Assembly (NCBI GenBank): GCA_963786985.1
Contig: CAWBBL010000017.1
Coordinates: 99,105-163,104, forward strand
Reading direction: 5' to 3'
Length of the DNA stretch: 64,000 nt
DNA from: Desertimonas sp963786985
GTDB taxonomy: Bacteria > Actinomycetota > Acidimicrobiia > Acidimicrobiales > Ilumatobacteraceae
Shown: positions 27,041 through 35,407 of the stretch, piece by piece
Numbering within the stretch: position 1 is the first letter of the stretch
Layout of the letters: each line of letters opens with the position of its first letter
The notes under the pieces: model-generated
Seen by the model: only the letters and a program-made list of their open reading frames with translations
What the model was told of the DNA's origin: nothing
The model's database searches: none
Made by a program: the position numbers and the translations under genes

Positions 27041-27279
27041 CAGCCCAGTTTGCCGGCGATCAGGTCGTACGCCTGACCGACGGTTTCGACTCCTTCGAGC
27101 TCTTCTTCGGGTACTTCGACCCCGAACTCCTCTTCGAGCGCCATGACGAGCTCGACGAGGTCGAGGCTGTCGGCGTCGAGGTCGTCACCGAAGCGGGCCT
27201 CTGGGGTGACCTTGTCCTCCGGCACGGACAACACCTCGACGGCGCACTTCTTGAACCTGGCGAACGTCTCTTGATCCAC
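27040..27279 (-). CDS. acpP: Acyl carrier protein
   Basis: This is a 79-aa acidic four-helix protein with the phosphopantetheine attachment Ser in DDLDADSLDLVELVMALEEE. The GTG start (27277-27279, reading MDQETFARFKK) follows an AAGGAG ribosome binding site. It carries the growing acyl chain for the fab enzymes. It is preceded on the minus strand by fabG with a 121-base spacer. Confidence 0.95.
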   Translation of the reverse strand: MDQETFARFKKCAVEVLSVPEDKVTPEARFGDDLDADSLDLVELVMALEEEFGVEVPEEELEGVETVGQAYDLIAGKLG

Positions 27280-27400
27280 GATGGCTCCTTGTCAGCGGTT
27301 GGGTCACTGGATCGTGTCCAGAGAGTGTGCCACAGGAAGGTCGCCGAAGGGACCTTCGACGGCTACGTCCAGCAACGGCCGGCGTAGCCGGGGCACGCCG

Positions 27401-28123
27401 TCAATGTCCCATCCCCAGGCCGCCATCGACCGGGATCACGGCGCCGGTGATGTAGGCGGCGTCCGGCGAGGCGAGGAACGACACGACGCCGGCGATCTCG
27501 TCTGGCGTCGCCACCCGTCCGAGTGGAACCGCCGCGGTGAGCTCGGCGAGGCGCTTCTCGCCCAGCTCAGCCGTCATGTCGGTGGCCACGACACCGGGGG
27601 CGACGACGTTCACGGTGATGCTTCGCGATCCGAGCTCGCGGGCGAGGGAGCGGGCGAGTCCGACGAGCCCGGATTTGGAGGCCGCGTAGTTCGCTTGCCC
27701 GGCCGAGCCGAGCAGAGCGACGACGGACGACATCAGCACGATGCGTCCCTGGCGGGCGCGCAGCATGTCCCGGGCCGCTCGCTTGGCGACGCGATACGAC
27801 GCCGTCAGGTTGGCGTCGAGGACGCTGGTGAAGTCGTCCTCGCTCATCCGCAGCAGCAGGCCATCGCGGGTGACACCGGCGTTGGACACCAGGACTCCCA
27901 CCGAATCCCCGAACTGATCGGTGACCTCCGAGAAGGCGCGGTCCACGTCATCAACGGACCGCACGTCGCACTTCACCCCGAACAGCCCTTCGGGGGGCGG
28001 CGACGAAAGGTAGGTCACGGCGACGCGCAGGCCGTCGGCAGCAAGGCGCCGGGCGCATGCCAACCCGATCCCTCTCGACCCACCCGTGACGAGGGCGACG
28101 GGGGACTCGTCAGGCACGCTCAT
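27401..28123 (-). CDS. fabG: 3-oxoacyl-ACP reductase
   Basis: The 240-aa short-chain dehydrogenase has the NADP motif TGGSRGIGLACARRLAADG, NAGVTRDGLLLRMSEDDF, and the catalytic Ser-Tyr-Lys as SSVVALLGSAGQANYAASKS. VNVVAPGVVATDMTAEL and GAVIPVDGGLGMGH finish the fold. It reduces 3-oxoacyl-ACP. The gene lies between fabH and acpP, 30 bases after the fabH stop. Confidence 0.94.
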   Translation of the reverse strand: MSVPDESPVALVTGGSRGIGLACARRLAADGLRVAVTYLSSPPPEGLFGVKCDVRSVDDVDRAFSEVTDQFGDSVGVLVSNAGVTRDGLLLRMSEDDFTSVLDANLTASYRVAKRAARDMLRARQGRIVLMSSVVALLGSAGQANYAASKSGLVGLARSLARELGSRSITVNVVAPGVVATDMTAELGEKRLAELTAAVPLGRVATPDEIAGVVSFLASPDAAYITGAVIPVDGGLGMGH

Positions 28124-28153
28124 CGCGTTCCCCGGTCGCGCGCACCGGAGTGG

Positions 28154-29116
28154 TCAATCACGCTTCGTGCCGGCCCACCGGATGATCGAGCTGGCGGCCG
28201 TCATCCCGGCTCCGAAGCCGACGAGCAGGACGAGGTCGCCCTCGTGCACCCGGCCGTTGTCGAGGGCGTCGGCGAGGGCCAGGGGAATCGACGCCGACGA
28301 CGTGTTGCCAGTGCGTTCGAGGACGACGGCGGCCCGGTCGATCCCGATGCCGAGACGGTCGCAGGCCGCCTTGATGATCCGGGCGTTGGCTTGATGCGGC
28401 ACCACCAAGGCGATCTCATCGGCATGGACACCGGCGGCCTTCATCGACTTCTCGGCGGAGTCGACCATGATCCGCACGGCGCGCCGGAAGACCTCCTTGC
28501 CGTCCATGTGGATGTAGCCGCCGATGTCGGCGTAGAGGAGTTCTTCGGCGCTGCCGTCGGCGTCGAGGTCCCATCCGAGCAGCTGCCCGCGACCTTCCAC
28601 CGCCTCGAGCACGACCGCGCCAGATCCGTCGGCGAACAGCACTGCTGTATTGCGGTCGTCCCAGTCGGTCACCCGCGACAGGGTGTCGGTGCCGATGACG
28701 AGCACCCGGTCCGATCCCATGGCGATCAGACCGTGGGCGACGACGAGGGCGTACGTGAACCCGGAACACGCAGCGTTGACATCGAAGGCCCCGCACAACA
28801 GGCCGAGTTGGTGCTGCACCGTTGGCGACGTCCCGGGCACCGTGCGATCAGGTGTCGTGGTCGCCAGTACCAGGGCGTCGATCTGCGCCGGCTCGACCCC
28901 GGCCATGTCCATCGCCCGGCGGCCGGATTCGACGGACAACGAGGCGGTCGATCCCCCGACGCGACGCTCCTTGATGCCGGTTCGTTCGACGATCCATTCG
29001 TCGCTGGTCTCCAGCCCGCTAGCGCGCAGGTCGTCGTTGGTGACCACCTTGTCCGGCAGGGCGGTGCCCCAACCGGTGATCACCGCACCGCGGGCGGAGG
29101 ATGGAACGGTCGGCAT
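28154..29116 (-). CDS. fabH: 3-oxoacyl-ACP synthase III
   Basis: The 320-aa ketosynthase III has the catalytic Cys in DVNAACSGFTYALVVAHG, the His in VVPHQANARIIKAACDRLG, and the Asn in GNTSSASIPLALADAL. SDEWIVERTGIKERRV is the typical N-terminal signature. It starts fatty acid synthesis from acyl-CoA and malonyl-ACP. The ATG follows a good AGGAGAGG ribosome binding site. It is the second gene of the minus-strand fab operon. Confidence 0.95.
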   Translation of the reverse strand: MPTVPSSARGAVITGWGTALPDKVVTNDDLRASGLETSDEWIVERTGIKERRVGGSTASLSVESGRRAMDMAGVEPAQIDALVLATTTPDRTVPGTSPTVQHQLGLLCGAFDVNAACSGFTYALVVAHGLIAMGSDRVLVIGTDTLSRVTDWDDRNTAVLFADGSGAVVLEAVEGRGQLLGWDLDADGSAEELLYADIGGYIHMDGKEVFRRAVRIMVDSAEKSMKAAGVHADEIALVVPHQANARIIKAACDRLGIGIDRAAVVLERTGNTSSASIPLALADALDNGRVHEGDLVLLVGFGAGMTAASSIIRWAGTKRD

Positions 29117-29150
29117 CGGGTTACCCCTCTCCTGAGATTCGAGGTTCAGA

Positions 29151-30326
29151 CTACGAGGTACGCAGCCAGGCGATGGGTTGGCGCGGCATCACTCGCTCGG
29201 TGTCGACGGCGATGTAGCTCTGCAGCACGCCGGCGAACGGCGACCGGACCTCCTGATCACCGACGTAGCCGAGCACGGTCCCGACTTCGATCACCGCGCC
29301 ATCTCCGATGGTGGTGGCCTGGCTGAAGATCCCGGCGGACGGGCTGACGACGAGGCGTTCGCTGGCGAAAAGGTGCTCTCCCTCGATCCGCGGCGGGCGT
29401 ATCGGCATCTCCTGTTGGACGAATTCGATCAGCTTGTCGAGGTCCTCCGGTGTCGCCACAGACATCGTCCGGGCGGCGGCGGTCGTGCGCTTGGCCATCC
29501 CGGTGAGCACTCCGCCAGGGCCGAGTTCGACGAATTCGTCGACACCGCGGTCGGCCAGTTCGAGGAGCACGTGCTTCCAGCGCACGGGTGAAGAAAGCTG
29601 GGCGGAGAGCAGGCTCGCCCACTCGGCGCCGAGCTGATGGGGGAGTGCGTCGACGTTGGACACGACCGGGACCTCGGTGTCCCGCGGGTCGGCGGCGGCG
29701 ATCGCCGCGCGGAGCCGGTCGCGGGCGCCGATCATGAATGGCGTGTGGAACGCCCCGGAGACCTGCAGGGGCATGACCTTCTTGGCGCCGAGCGCCTTGG
29801 CATGGTCGGCGGCGGCGCTCACGCCCTCGGGCGATCCGGCGATCACGACCTGCCCGGGGGCGTTGTAGTTGGCGATCCACACGTCGGCGTCGGCGCGCCG
29901 GCAGGCGACGTCGACCTGCTCGTCGTCGAGGCCGAGCACGGCGGCCATCGTCCCCGGCCGCTCGGTGCCGGCGTCGTGCATCGCGTCGGCGCGGGCGATC
30001 ACCAGCCGCACGCCGTCGTCGAAACGCAGGGCGCCGGTGGCCGTGAGCGCGGTGTATTCGCCGAGGCTGTGTCCGGCGCAGTAGCTGGGCTCGATGCCCA
30101 GGCGCTCGGCGGCGTCGAGGACCATCAAGCTGGAAACGAACGTGGTCAGCTGGGCGTTACGAGTGTCGCGCAGCTCGTCGGCATCGGCGTCGAGGAGCAA
30201 CTTGCCGACGTCGCGCTCGGCGATCTCGCTGGCCTCGCCCACCAGTTCCCAGCTCTCGTGGTCCAGCCACGGCCGACCCATTCCCGGACGCTGCGAGCCC
30301 TGCCCGGGGAACGTGAAGGCAAGCAT
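29151..30326 (-). CDS. fabD: Malonyl-CoA:ACP transacylase fused to a biotinyl/lipoyl-like domain
   Basis: Residues 1 to about 300 are an ordinary FabD with FTFPGQGSQRPGMG, the active Ser in CAGHSLGEYTALT (Ser87), and GAFHTPFM with the catalytic His. FabD proteins usually stop near 310 aa, but this one has 391. Residues 316-391 look like a barrel-sandwich hybrid: VVSPSAGIFS, GDGAVIEVGTVLGYVGDQ, EVRSPFAGVLQSY, RQPIAWLRT. The lysine-bearing EAMKM turn of biotin and lipoyl domains is replaced by VGDQ, so it should not be modified. It leads the fab operon, with TACTGT seven bases before the ATG. Confidence 0.92.
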   Translation of the reverse strand: MLAFTFPGQGSQRPGMGRPWLDHESWELVGEASEIAERDVGKLLLDADADELRDTRNAQLTTFVSSLMVLDAAERLGIEPSYCAGHSLGEYTALTATGALRFDDGVRLVIARADAMHDAGTERPGTMAAVLGLDDEQVDVACRRADADVWIANYNAPGQVVIAGSPEGVSAAADHAKALGAKKVMPLQVSGAFHTPFMIGARDRLRAAIAAADPRDTEVPVVSNVDALPHQLGAEWASLLSAQLSSPVRWKHVLLELADRGVDEFVELGPGGVLTGMAKRTTAAARTMSVATPEDLDKLIEFVQQEMPIRPPRIEGEHLFASERLVVSPSAGIFSQATTIGDGAVIEVGTVLGYVGDQEVRSPFAGVLQSYIAVDTERVMPRQPIAWLRTS

Positions 30327-30424
30327 TGGTCCGACAGTAGACGGCGAGCAACGGCAGCCAGGGTGTACTCACCGGCGGTCGTCATCGGAGGCGGCAAGAA
30401 CGCGACAGGTAAACTGCCGTTCCT

Positions 30425-30508
30425 GCCCGGGTGGCGAAACTGGCAAACGCGATGGTCTCAAACACCATTGCTCGAAAGGGCTTGCGGGTTCAAGTCCCGC
30501 CCCGGGCA
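30425..30508 (+). tRNA. tRNA-Leu(CAA)
   Basis: The 84-base cloverleaf has acceptor arms GCCCGGG (30425-30431) and CCCGGGC (30501-30507), D-loop GTGGCGAAACTGGC, anticodon stem ATGGT/ACCAT with loop CTCAAAC giving anticodon CAA, a long variable arm typical of leucine tRNA, and T-loop GGGTTCAAGTCCC. No CCA is encoded. A TAAACT hexamer at 30410-30415 probably serves as the -10 box. It is divergent from fabD. Confidence 0.95.
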
Positions 30509-30550
30509 CGAACGGTCTCGGCACGGCATCCGGCTGTTCGCCGGTTCTGA

Positions 30551-30586
30551 GGCCACAAACCAGACACGTATGTCTGGATCGTGGCC
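30551..30586 (+). terminator. Hairpin downstream of tRNA-Leu, probable terminator
   Basis: Nested perfect arms GGCCAC/GTGGCC and CCAGACA/TGTCTGG close on a CGTA loop. It begins 42 bases after the tRNA and faces the 3' end of the convergent gene at 30649. There is no T-tract, as is usual for terminators in high-GC actinobacteria. Nothing else is recognised in 30509-30648. Confidence 0.6.
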
Positions 30587-30648
30587 CCAGAATTCGAACA
30601 CCCGGCGTGACAGCCCCACGGATGTTCGCCTCGGCCGTGAGGATGGCG

Positions 30649-30996
30649 TCAGCGGCCGGCGGCTGCCTTCAAGTGGCGATCGGCGCTCTCGGGAGCGCTC
30701 GGGGTCAACATCTCTCCATCAGCGGAGCGTCGATTCGTCTTCAGCCAGCCGAGCACGCCGACCAGGGCCATCACGGCGCCAATCATCAGGATCCACCGGC
30801 GCATCGGCCGTGACCGGGTGGCCTGCTCGACCCACGGAGTCAACGCGGCGAGGCGTACGGCGGTGTCGCCGACCTTGCTGGAAACGTCGCCGACCTTGGC
30901 GGTGACGTCCGGGGAAATCTCGACAACGGTCCGGGCGAGATCGCTGACCGTACCGGTCACGGTCTCGGCGGCGTCCTTGAGTGTCGATGCTTGCAT
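30649..30996 (-). CDS. Small membrane protein of unknown function
   Basis: The 115-aa protein starts at ATG 30994-30996 after a perfect AGGAGG ribosome binding site, which decides this start against a longer reading. The N-terminal half (TLKDAAETVTGTVSDLARTV, KVGDVSSKVGDTAVRLAAL) is amphipathic and helix-forming, like phasin or DUF948-type proteins. One transmembrane helix follows (WILMIGAVMALVGVLGWL), then a short basic/polar tail. I cannot assign a function. It is divergent from the next membrane protein gene. Confidence 0.7.
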   Translation of the reverse strand: MQASTLKDAAETVTGTVSDLARTVVEISPDVTAKVGDVSSKVGDTAVRLAALTPWVEQATRSRPMRRWILMIGAVMALVGVLGWLKTNRRSADGEMLTPSAPESADRHLKAAAGR

Positions 30997-31120
30997 ATTG
31001 CGTCCTCCTCGGGTGATCGGTGCTGCTTCTACCCGCCCAGGCCGGCGACGAAACCAATTGCTGCCATTCGTCTCCACGTCTGGCGGTGATCCGCAGCCGG
31101 TGGGCACCGATGCTGCAACG

Positions 31121-31666
31121 ATGGTGGCGATGCACGACGGAGAACGGGCGCCGGGTCCGGACTGGGGCCGCCGTCTGACCATCGGCCTCGTCGCGGTCGT
31201 CGCCGCGATTCTCGGCTACTTCATCGCCGCCGCCGTGATCCCTCGGTGGTGGGCGCAGCGGGTGGGCAGCGTGGTCGACGGCAGCCTCACCGTGGGGGCG
31301 TTGTACGGGTTGTTCATCGGCTTCGTGTTCACGGTGGCCCCGTTGCTCCTCCTGCTCGTCGTGTGGAAGTGGCGATCCCCTGACAGGACGTGGCTGGGCT
31401 GGATCGGCTGGCTCGTCCTCGTCGTGCTGATCGCCGCTCCGAACCTGATGACCCTGGGCATCGTGCTCGGGATCAGCGACGCGGCTCACGCGGGTGACCG
31501 CACGCTCGACGTCGAGGGGCCGGGTTTTCGGCTGTGGACCCTGATCGGTGTCATCGCCGGGTTCGCCGCGGTGCTCGGTCTGGCGTATCTGATCCGCTCG
31601 CGACGCGTGTCGCGGGAGCGGGCGGCCAATCTGCACGCCGAGTTGCGCACACGCGACCAGAACTGA
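31121..31666 (+). CDS. Polytopic membrane protein of unknown function
   Basis: The protein of about 181 aa has four predicted transmembrane segments (LTIGLVAVVAAILGYFIAAA, ALYGLFIGFVFTVAPLLLLL, GWLVLVVLIAAPNLMTLGIV, LWTLIGVIAGFAAVLGLAYL). It ends with a basic cytoplasmic tail. No motif points to a function. ATG 31121 and ATG 31130 are both possible starts and neither has a clear ribosome binding site. It precedes a coiled-coil protein and the PdtaR-like regulator on the same strand. Confidence 0.65.
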   Translation: MVAMHDGERAPGPDWGRRLTIGLVAVVAAILGYFIAAAVIPRWWAQRVGSVVDGSLTVGALYGLFIGFVFTVAPLLLLLVVWKWRSPDRTWLGWIGWLVLVVLIAAPNLMTLGIVLGISDAAHAGDRTLDVEGPGFRLWTLIGVIAGFAAVLGLAYLIRSRRVSRERAANLHAELRTRDQN

Positions 31667-31698
31667 ACCCGAGCCGCGGCTCCTACAGTGGAACGTCC

Positions 31699-31986
31699 AT
31701 GGGCACCTGGCTGACCGAGCGACGCCTCACCCAGGTTGCGACGCGCCTGCGCTCCTTGCGCGACGAGTTGGCGATGATCGACGAACAACTCGTCCAGTTC
31801 GCCGACGACGCCGACGAGTTGTCGCTGCGAGCGTTGGTGTCGGAGACTGCGCAGGCGTCCCACGAGTCGAACGAGGCACGTAAGCACCTCGACGCGATGC
31901 GCAAGCACCGGGCCCACGTCACCGGTGAGATCGCCGAGCTGGAACGGCGCCAGGACGATCTGCTCGATCAGCTGAGCAGGACTTAG
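31699..31986 (+). CDS. Small coiled-coil protein
   Basis: The 95-aa protein is highly charged and almost entirely helical, with heptad-like stretches (TRLRSLRDELAMIDEQLVQF and VTGEIAELERRQDDLLDQL). A TACAGT hexamer nine bases before ATG 31699 suggests a leaderless promoter for this gene and the regulator 12 bases downstream. The function is unknown. The close spacing with the ANTAR regulator gene suggests joint expression. Confidence 0.7.
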   Translation: MGTWLTERRLTQVATRLRSLRDELAMIDEQLVQFADDADELSLRALVSETAQASHESNEARKHLDAMRKHRAHVTGEIAELERRQDDLLDQLSRT

Positions 31987-31998
31987 AGGAGTGAAGTT

Positions 31999-32574
31999 GT
32001 GACGATCCGTGTCGTGATCGCCGAGGACGAGGCGATCATCAGGATGGACCTCCGCGAGACGTTGGAGGAGGAGGGCTACGAGGTCGTCGGCGAGACCGGC
32101 GACGGCGAAAAGGCCATCGACCTGGTCCGCGAGCTGTTGCCCGACCTGGCCATCCTCGACGTGAAGATGCCCGGAAAGGACGGTCTCGAGGTCGCCCGCC
32201 TGATCAACCACGAAAAACTGTGCGGCGTGCTGATCCTCACGGCGTTCAGTCAGCGTGAGATCGTCGAGGACGCCCGCGACGCCGGGGCGTTGGCCTACCT
32301 CGTCAAGCCGTTCCAGAAGGCTGACCTCGTGCCGGCGATCGAGGTGGCGATCGGCCGCTTTCGGGAACTGCGCGCGTTGACCGGTGAGATCGACGCGCTT
32401 GGTGAGCAACTGGAGGCGCGCAAGGCCATCGACCGGGCCAAGGGGATCCTGATGGACGAGCGCAAGATGACTGAGCAGGACGCCTTCGCCTTCATCCAGC
32501 GCACGGCGATGAGCGAGCGGTCGAAGATGCGTGCCGTCGCCGAGCGGGTCATCGACGGGTCGCTGCGCCCGTGA
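31999..32574 (+). CDS. pdtaR: Response regulator with ANTAR RNA-binding domain (PdtaR-like)
   Basis: This 191-aa protein has a receiver domain (residues 1-125: VVIAEDEAIIRMDLRETL, phosphoacceptor Asp in LAILDVKMPGKDGLE, Thr in LILTAFSQ, Lys in YLVKPFQKADL). A C-terminal ANTAR domain contains AIDRAKGILMDERKMTEQDA. In mycobacteria the orthologue PdtaR is phosphorylated by PdtaS and acts by antitermination on target RNAs. The GTG start has a GGAG ribosome binding site (agaggagtgaag). No sensor kinase is nearby. As in Mycobacterium, it lies close to polA. Confidence 0.9.
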   Translation: MTIRVVIAEDEAIIRMDLRETLEEEGYEVVGETGDGEKAIDLVRELLPDLAILDVKMPGKDGLEVARLINHEKLCGVLILTAFSQREIVEDARDAGALAYLVKPFQKADLVPAIEVAIGRFRELRALTGEIDALGEQLEARKAIDRAKGILMDERKMTEQDAFAFIQRTAMSERSKMRAVAERVIDGSLRP

Positions 32575-32578
32575 CGCC

Positions 32579-32674
32579 ATGACCAAGCTCCTCTCTTGCG
32601 TTCCCCGGCCACGCCGGCCGCCGGTGGCCGCTCCTCGGCTGGCGCCTCGTCGCTCGCAGTCGGAGACGCGATGA
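32579..32674 (+). CDS. Predicted 31-codon upstream ORF that duplicates the polA start
   Basis: An ATG four bases after the pdtaR stop opens a 31-codon frame, MTKLLSCVPRPRRPPVAA and on, rich in Arg and Pro. It ends in a TGA that overlaps the polA ATG (CGATGA). Its first 16 bases (ATGACCAAGCTCCTCT) are identical to the first 16 of polA, and the flank is nearly the same, so this looks like a partial duplication of the polA start. Whether it is translated is unknown; it would couple pdtaR translation to polA. Confidence 0.4.
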   Translation: MTKLLSCVPRPRRPPVAAPRLAPRRSQSETR

Positions 32675-35325
32675 CCAAGCTCCTCTTGCTCGACGGCAAC
32701 TCGTTGACGTATCGCGCCTTCTTCGCCCTCCCGCAGGACATGGCGACGGCGAGCGGGCAGCTCACCAACGCCGTGTTCGGGTTCACGTCGATGTTCATCT
32801 ATGTGATGAAGGAGCAGCGCCCCGACCAGGTGCTGGTGGCGTTCGACCGTCCCGAGCCGACCTTCCGGCACGAGGCGGACCCGACCTACAAGGCCCAGCG
32901 GGAGGCGGCGCCGGACCCGCTGCGCCAACAGATGGGGCTCGTCCGCCAGGTGCTCGACGCGCTCGGGATCGCCGTGTGCGAACTGGCGGGTTTCGAGGCG
33001 GATGACCTGATCGCCACAGCTGCCGAGCAGGCCGCGGCGCGGGGCGACGACGTGGTCATCGTCACCGGTGACCGCGACGCCTATCAACTCGTCCACGATC
33101 CGCACGTCAAGGTGCTCTACAACCGCCGCGGCGTCAGTGACTACTCGCTCTACGACGAGGCCGGAATCTTCGAGCGCACCGGCGTCACACCGGCGCAGTA
33201 CCCGGAGTACGCCGCACTGCGTGGTGACCCCAGTGACAACCTGCCGGGCGTCCCGGGCGTCGGTGAGAAGACGGCAGCCAAGCTGATCTCGACCTACGGC
33301 GGTCTCGACGGGATCTTCTCGCACCTCGATGAGCTGACGCCGAAGCTGCGTGCCTCACTGGGCGAGTCGGAGGCGCGAGTGCGCAAGAACCTCGAAGTCA
33401 GCGTGTTGCGACGAGACGCTCCCGTGGATCTGCCCGCCGACCTCGTCATTCGCCCGAATCAGCCGGCCGTCAAGAAGTTGTTCGACTTCCTCGAGTTCCG
33501 AACGTTCGAGGCCCGCCTCGCCGAGGCGCTCGGCCCGGCGGCGGCGGTGATCGCCTCGATAGATCGCAGCGAGCTGCATCCCGAGCTGACGATCAGCGAG
33601 TCGCCCGAGCGGTCGGCGGGCGCTCTCACTGGTGGTGGGAGTCTGTCGCTCGCCGCCGCCTATGAAGGCGAGCCGGGACGGACCCGCGTTGCCGGGCTGG
33701 CCGTGGTGACGGCTCCTGACAGCGCCGAGGTCCTGTGGATTCCGAACGCTCATCTGACCGATCCGGCGGTCTCGACCGCGCTGGCGGCGGTGCGATTCCG
33801 GGCCCACGACGCCAAGTCGCTGATGCGCTCGCTGCTCGACCAGGGGATCGAGCTCGGCGGCCTGGAGCTCGACACGGCGATCGCCGCCTACCTCTTGCGA
33901 CCGGCGGAGTCGCGCTACGAGCTCGGCCACATCCTGGAGGACTACACCGCCTACGCCGCGCCGCGCGACGACCCGACGGTGAGCGGCCAGCTCGACCTCG
34001 GGGGTACGGACGTGAGCGCGGAAGTGCGCGCCGCCCGCGACGCGCTGGCCGTCGAGGCACTCGTCGACCCGCTGACGTCGCAGCTCACCGAGCAGGGGAT
34101 GGACGAGCTGTACGCCACCATCGAGAACCCGCTTGTCGTCGTCCTGGCACGGATGGAGCACGTCGGCGTCGCCGTCGACCGGCCACACCTCGAGCAGCTG
34201 TATCAGAAGCTCACCACCGAAGTCGCCCGTCTGGGCGTCGACTTGCGGGCGATCTCCGGGCACGACGATCTCAACGTCAACTCGACGATCCAGCTGCGCC
34301 AGATCCTGTTCACCGAGCGTGGCCTGACGCCCGTCAAGAAGACGAAGACCGGGGCGTCGACCGACGCCTCGTCGTTGGAGAAGTTGCAGGACCAATGGCC
34401 GGAGTTCATCGGTCCGCTGCTGCAGTACCGCGAGCTCGAGAAGCTGCGCGGGACCTACGGCGAAGGGTTGCTCCTCGAGGTCGCCACCGACGGGCGGATC
34501 CACGCCACGTTCAACCAGACGGTCGCCCGCACCGGGCGGCTCAGCTCGGACCGCCCGAATCTGCACAACATCCCGGTCCGTCGCGACGAGGGTCGACAGT
34601 TCCGGCGCGTCTTCGTGCCGGCGCCCGGCTCCACGATGCTCGTTGCCGACTACAACCAGATCGAGCTGCGCTGCATCGCCCATCTCGCGGCAGATCCGGG
34701 GCTGATCGCCGCGTTCACCAGCGAGCAGGACATCCACAACGCCACGGCGTCGCGGATCTTCGGGGTCGATCCCGGCGCAGTGACGATCGATCAGCGTTCG
34801 AAGGCCAAGATGGTGTCCTACGGTCTGGCCTACGGGATGGAGGCCTTCGGACTCGGGCAACGCCTGAACATCCCGACGGAGGAGGCGGCGGTGATCCTCA
34901 ACGCCTATTTCGAGGCCTTCCCCAACGTCAAGTCGTACATGGATCGCACGGTCGTCGAGGCCCGCAAGGTCGGGTACACGGAGACGTTGTTCGGTCGGCG
35001 CCGGCCGATTCCCGAGCTGCTCGACGGCAACTGGCGGATCCGCCAGGCGGGCGAGCGCCAGGCGATGAACGCCGGGATCCAGGGACTCGCCGCCGACATC
35101 TTCAAGGTCGCCCTCGTGCGCATCGACGAGGGTTTGGGAGAGCGGGGGAGCGCGGCGCGACTCGTCCTGCAGGTCCACGACGAGGTGCTCCTGGAGGTGC
35201 CCGAGGAGGAACGTGACGAGACCGGCCCGTACGTCGTCGAGCTGATGCGCCACGCCGCCGACCTCGACGTGCCCCTGGAGGTCAACTCGGCGTGGGGCCA
35301 GACCTGGGCCGACGCCAAGTCCTAA
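32671..35325 (+). CDS. polA: DNA polymerase I
   Basis: The protein is 884 aa from ATG 32671 (MTKLLLLDGNSLTYRAFFAL). Residues 1-290 form the 5'-3' exonuclease (AFDRPEPTFRHEADPTYKAQ, VIVTGDRDAYQLV, GDPSDNLPGVPGVGEKTA). The middle part is a degenerate 3'-5' exonuclease-like domain. The C-terminal polymerase has TGRLSSDRPNLHNIPVR, MLVADYNQIELRCIAHL, SKAKMVSYGLAYGMEAFGL and QVHDEVLLE with the catalytic Asp. It fills gaps and removes RNA primers. The gene ends four bases before a strong bidirectional hairpin. Confidence 0.96.
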   Translation: MTKLLLLDGNSLTYRAFFALPQDMATASGQLTNAVFGFTSMFIYVMKEQRPDQVLVAFDRPEPTFRHEADPTYKAQREAAPDPLRQQMGLVRQVLDALGIAVCELAGFEADDLIATAAEQAAARGDDVVIVTGDRDAYQLVHDPHVKVLYNRRGVSDYSLYDEAGIFERTGVTPAQYPEYAALRGDPSDNLPGVPGVGEKTAAKLISTYGGLDGIFSHLDELTPKLRASLGESEARVRKNLEVSVLRRDAPVDLPADLVIRPNQPAVKKLFDFLEFRTFEARLAEALGPAAAVIASIDRSELHPELTISESPERSAGALTGGGSLSLAAAYEGEPGRTRVAGLAVVTAPDSAEVLWIPNAHLTDPAVSTALAAVRFRAHDAKSLMRSLLDQGIELGGLELDTAIAAYLLRPAESRYELGHILEDYTAYAAPRDDPTVSGQLDLGGTDVSAEVRAARDALAVEALVDPLTSQLTEQGMDELYATIENPLVVVLARMEHVGVAVDRPHLEQLYQKLTTEVARLGVDLRAISGHDDLNVNSTIQLRQILFTERGLTPVKKTKTGASTDASSLEKLQDQWPEFIGPLLQYRELEKLRGTYGEGLLLEVATDGRIHATFNQTVARTGRLSSDRPNLHNIPVRRDEGRQFRRVFVPAPGSTMLVADYNQIELRCIAHLAADPGLIAAFTSEQDIHNATASRIFGVDPGAVTIDQRSKAKMVSYGLAYGMEAFGLGQRLNIPTEEAAVILNAYFEAFPNVKSYMDRTVVEARKVGYTETLFGRRRPIPELLDGNWRIRQAGERQAMNAGIQGLAADIFKVALVRIDEGLGERGSAARLVLQVHDEVLLEVPEEERDETGPYVVELMRHAADLDVPLEVNSAWGQTWADAKS

Positions 35326-35328
35326 CCA

Positions 35329-35407
35329 CCCGAGTGTTTGCGGTCACCGGAGTGCTACCGGACGGAACGTCGCGCCGCTGACACTCGGTTGGCCGGAAAC
35401 ACTCGGG
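35329..35407. terminator. Bidirectional hairpin between convergent polA and glyoxalase-like gene
   Basis: Perfect arms CCCGAGTGTTT (35329-35339) and AAACACTCGGG (35397-35407) lie immediately inside the two stop codons. After one mismatch the pairing continues (GCGG/CCGG), and inner GAGTG/CACTC can also pair. It fills the whole intergenic gap. There is no T-tract in either direction. The position fits a terminator for both genes. Confidence 0.65.

Noticed and set aside
27281..29326. A 681-codon plus-strand frame opposite fabG and fabH
   Set aside because: It spans two unmistakable fab genes and their spacer, with no protein-like features.
30425..30650. tRNA-Leu as an integration site for a mobile element
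   Set aside because: No integrase, no repeat of the tRNA 3' end was noticed downstream, and the next genes look like ordinary chromosomal ones.
33355..35253. A 632-codon minus-strand frame opposite polA
   Set aside because: Antisense shadow of polA; no ribosome binding site, no motif.
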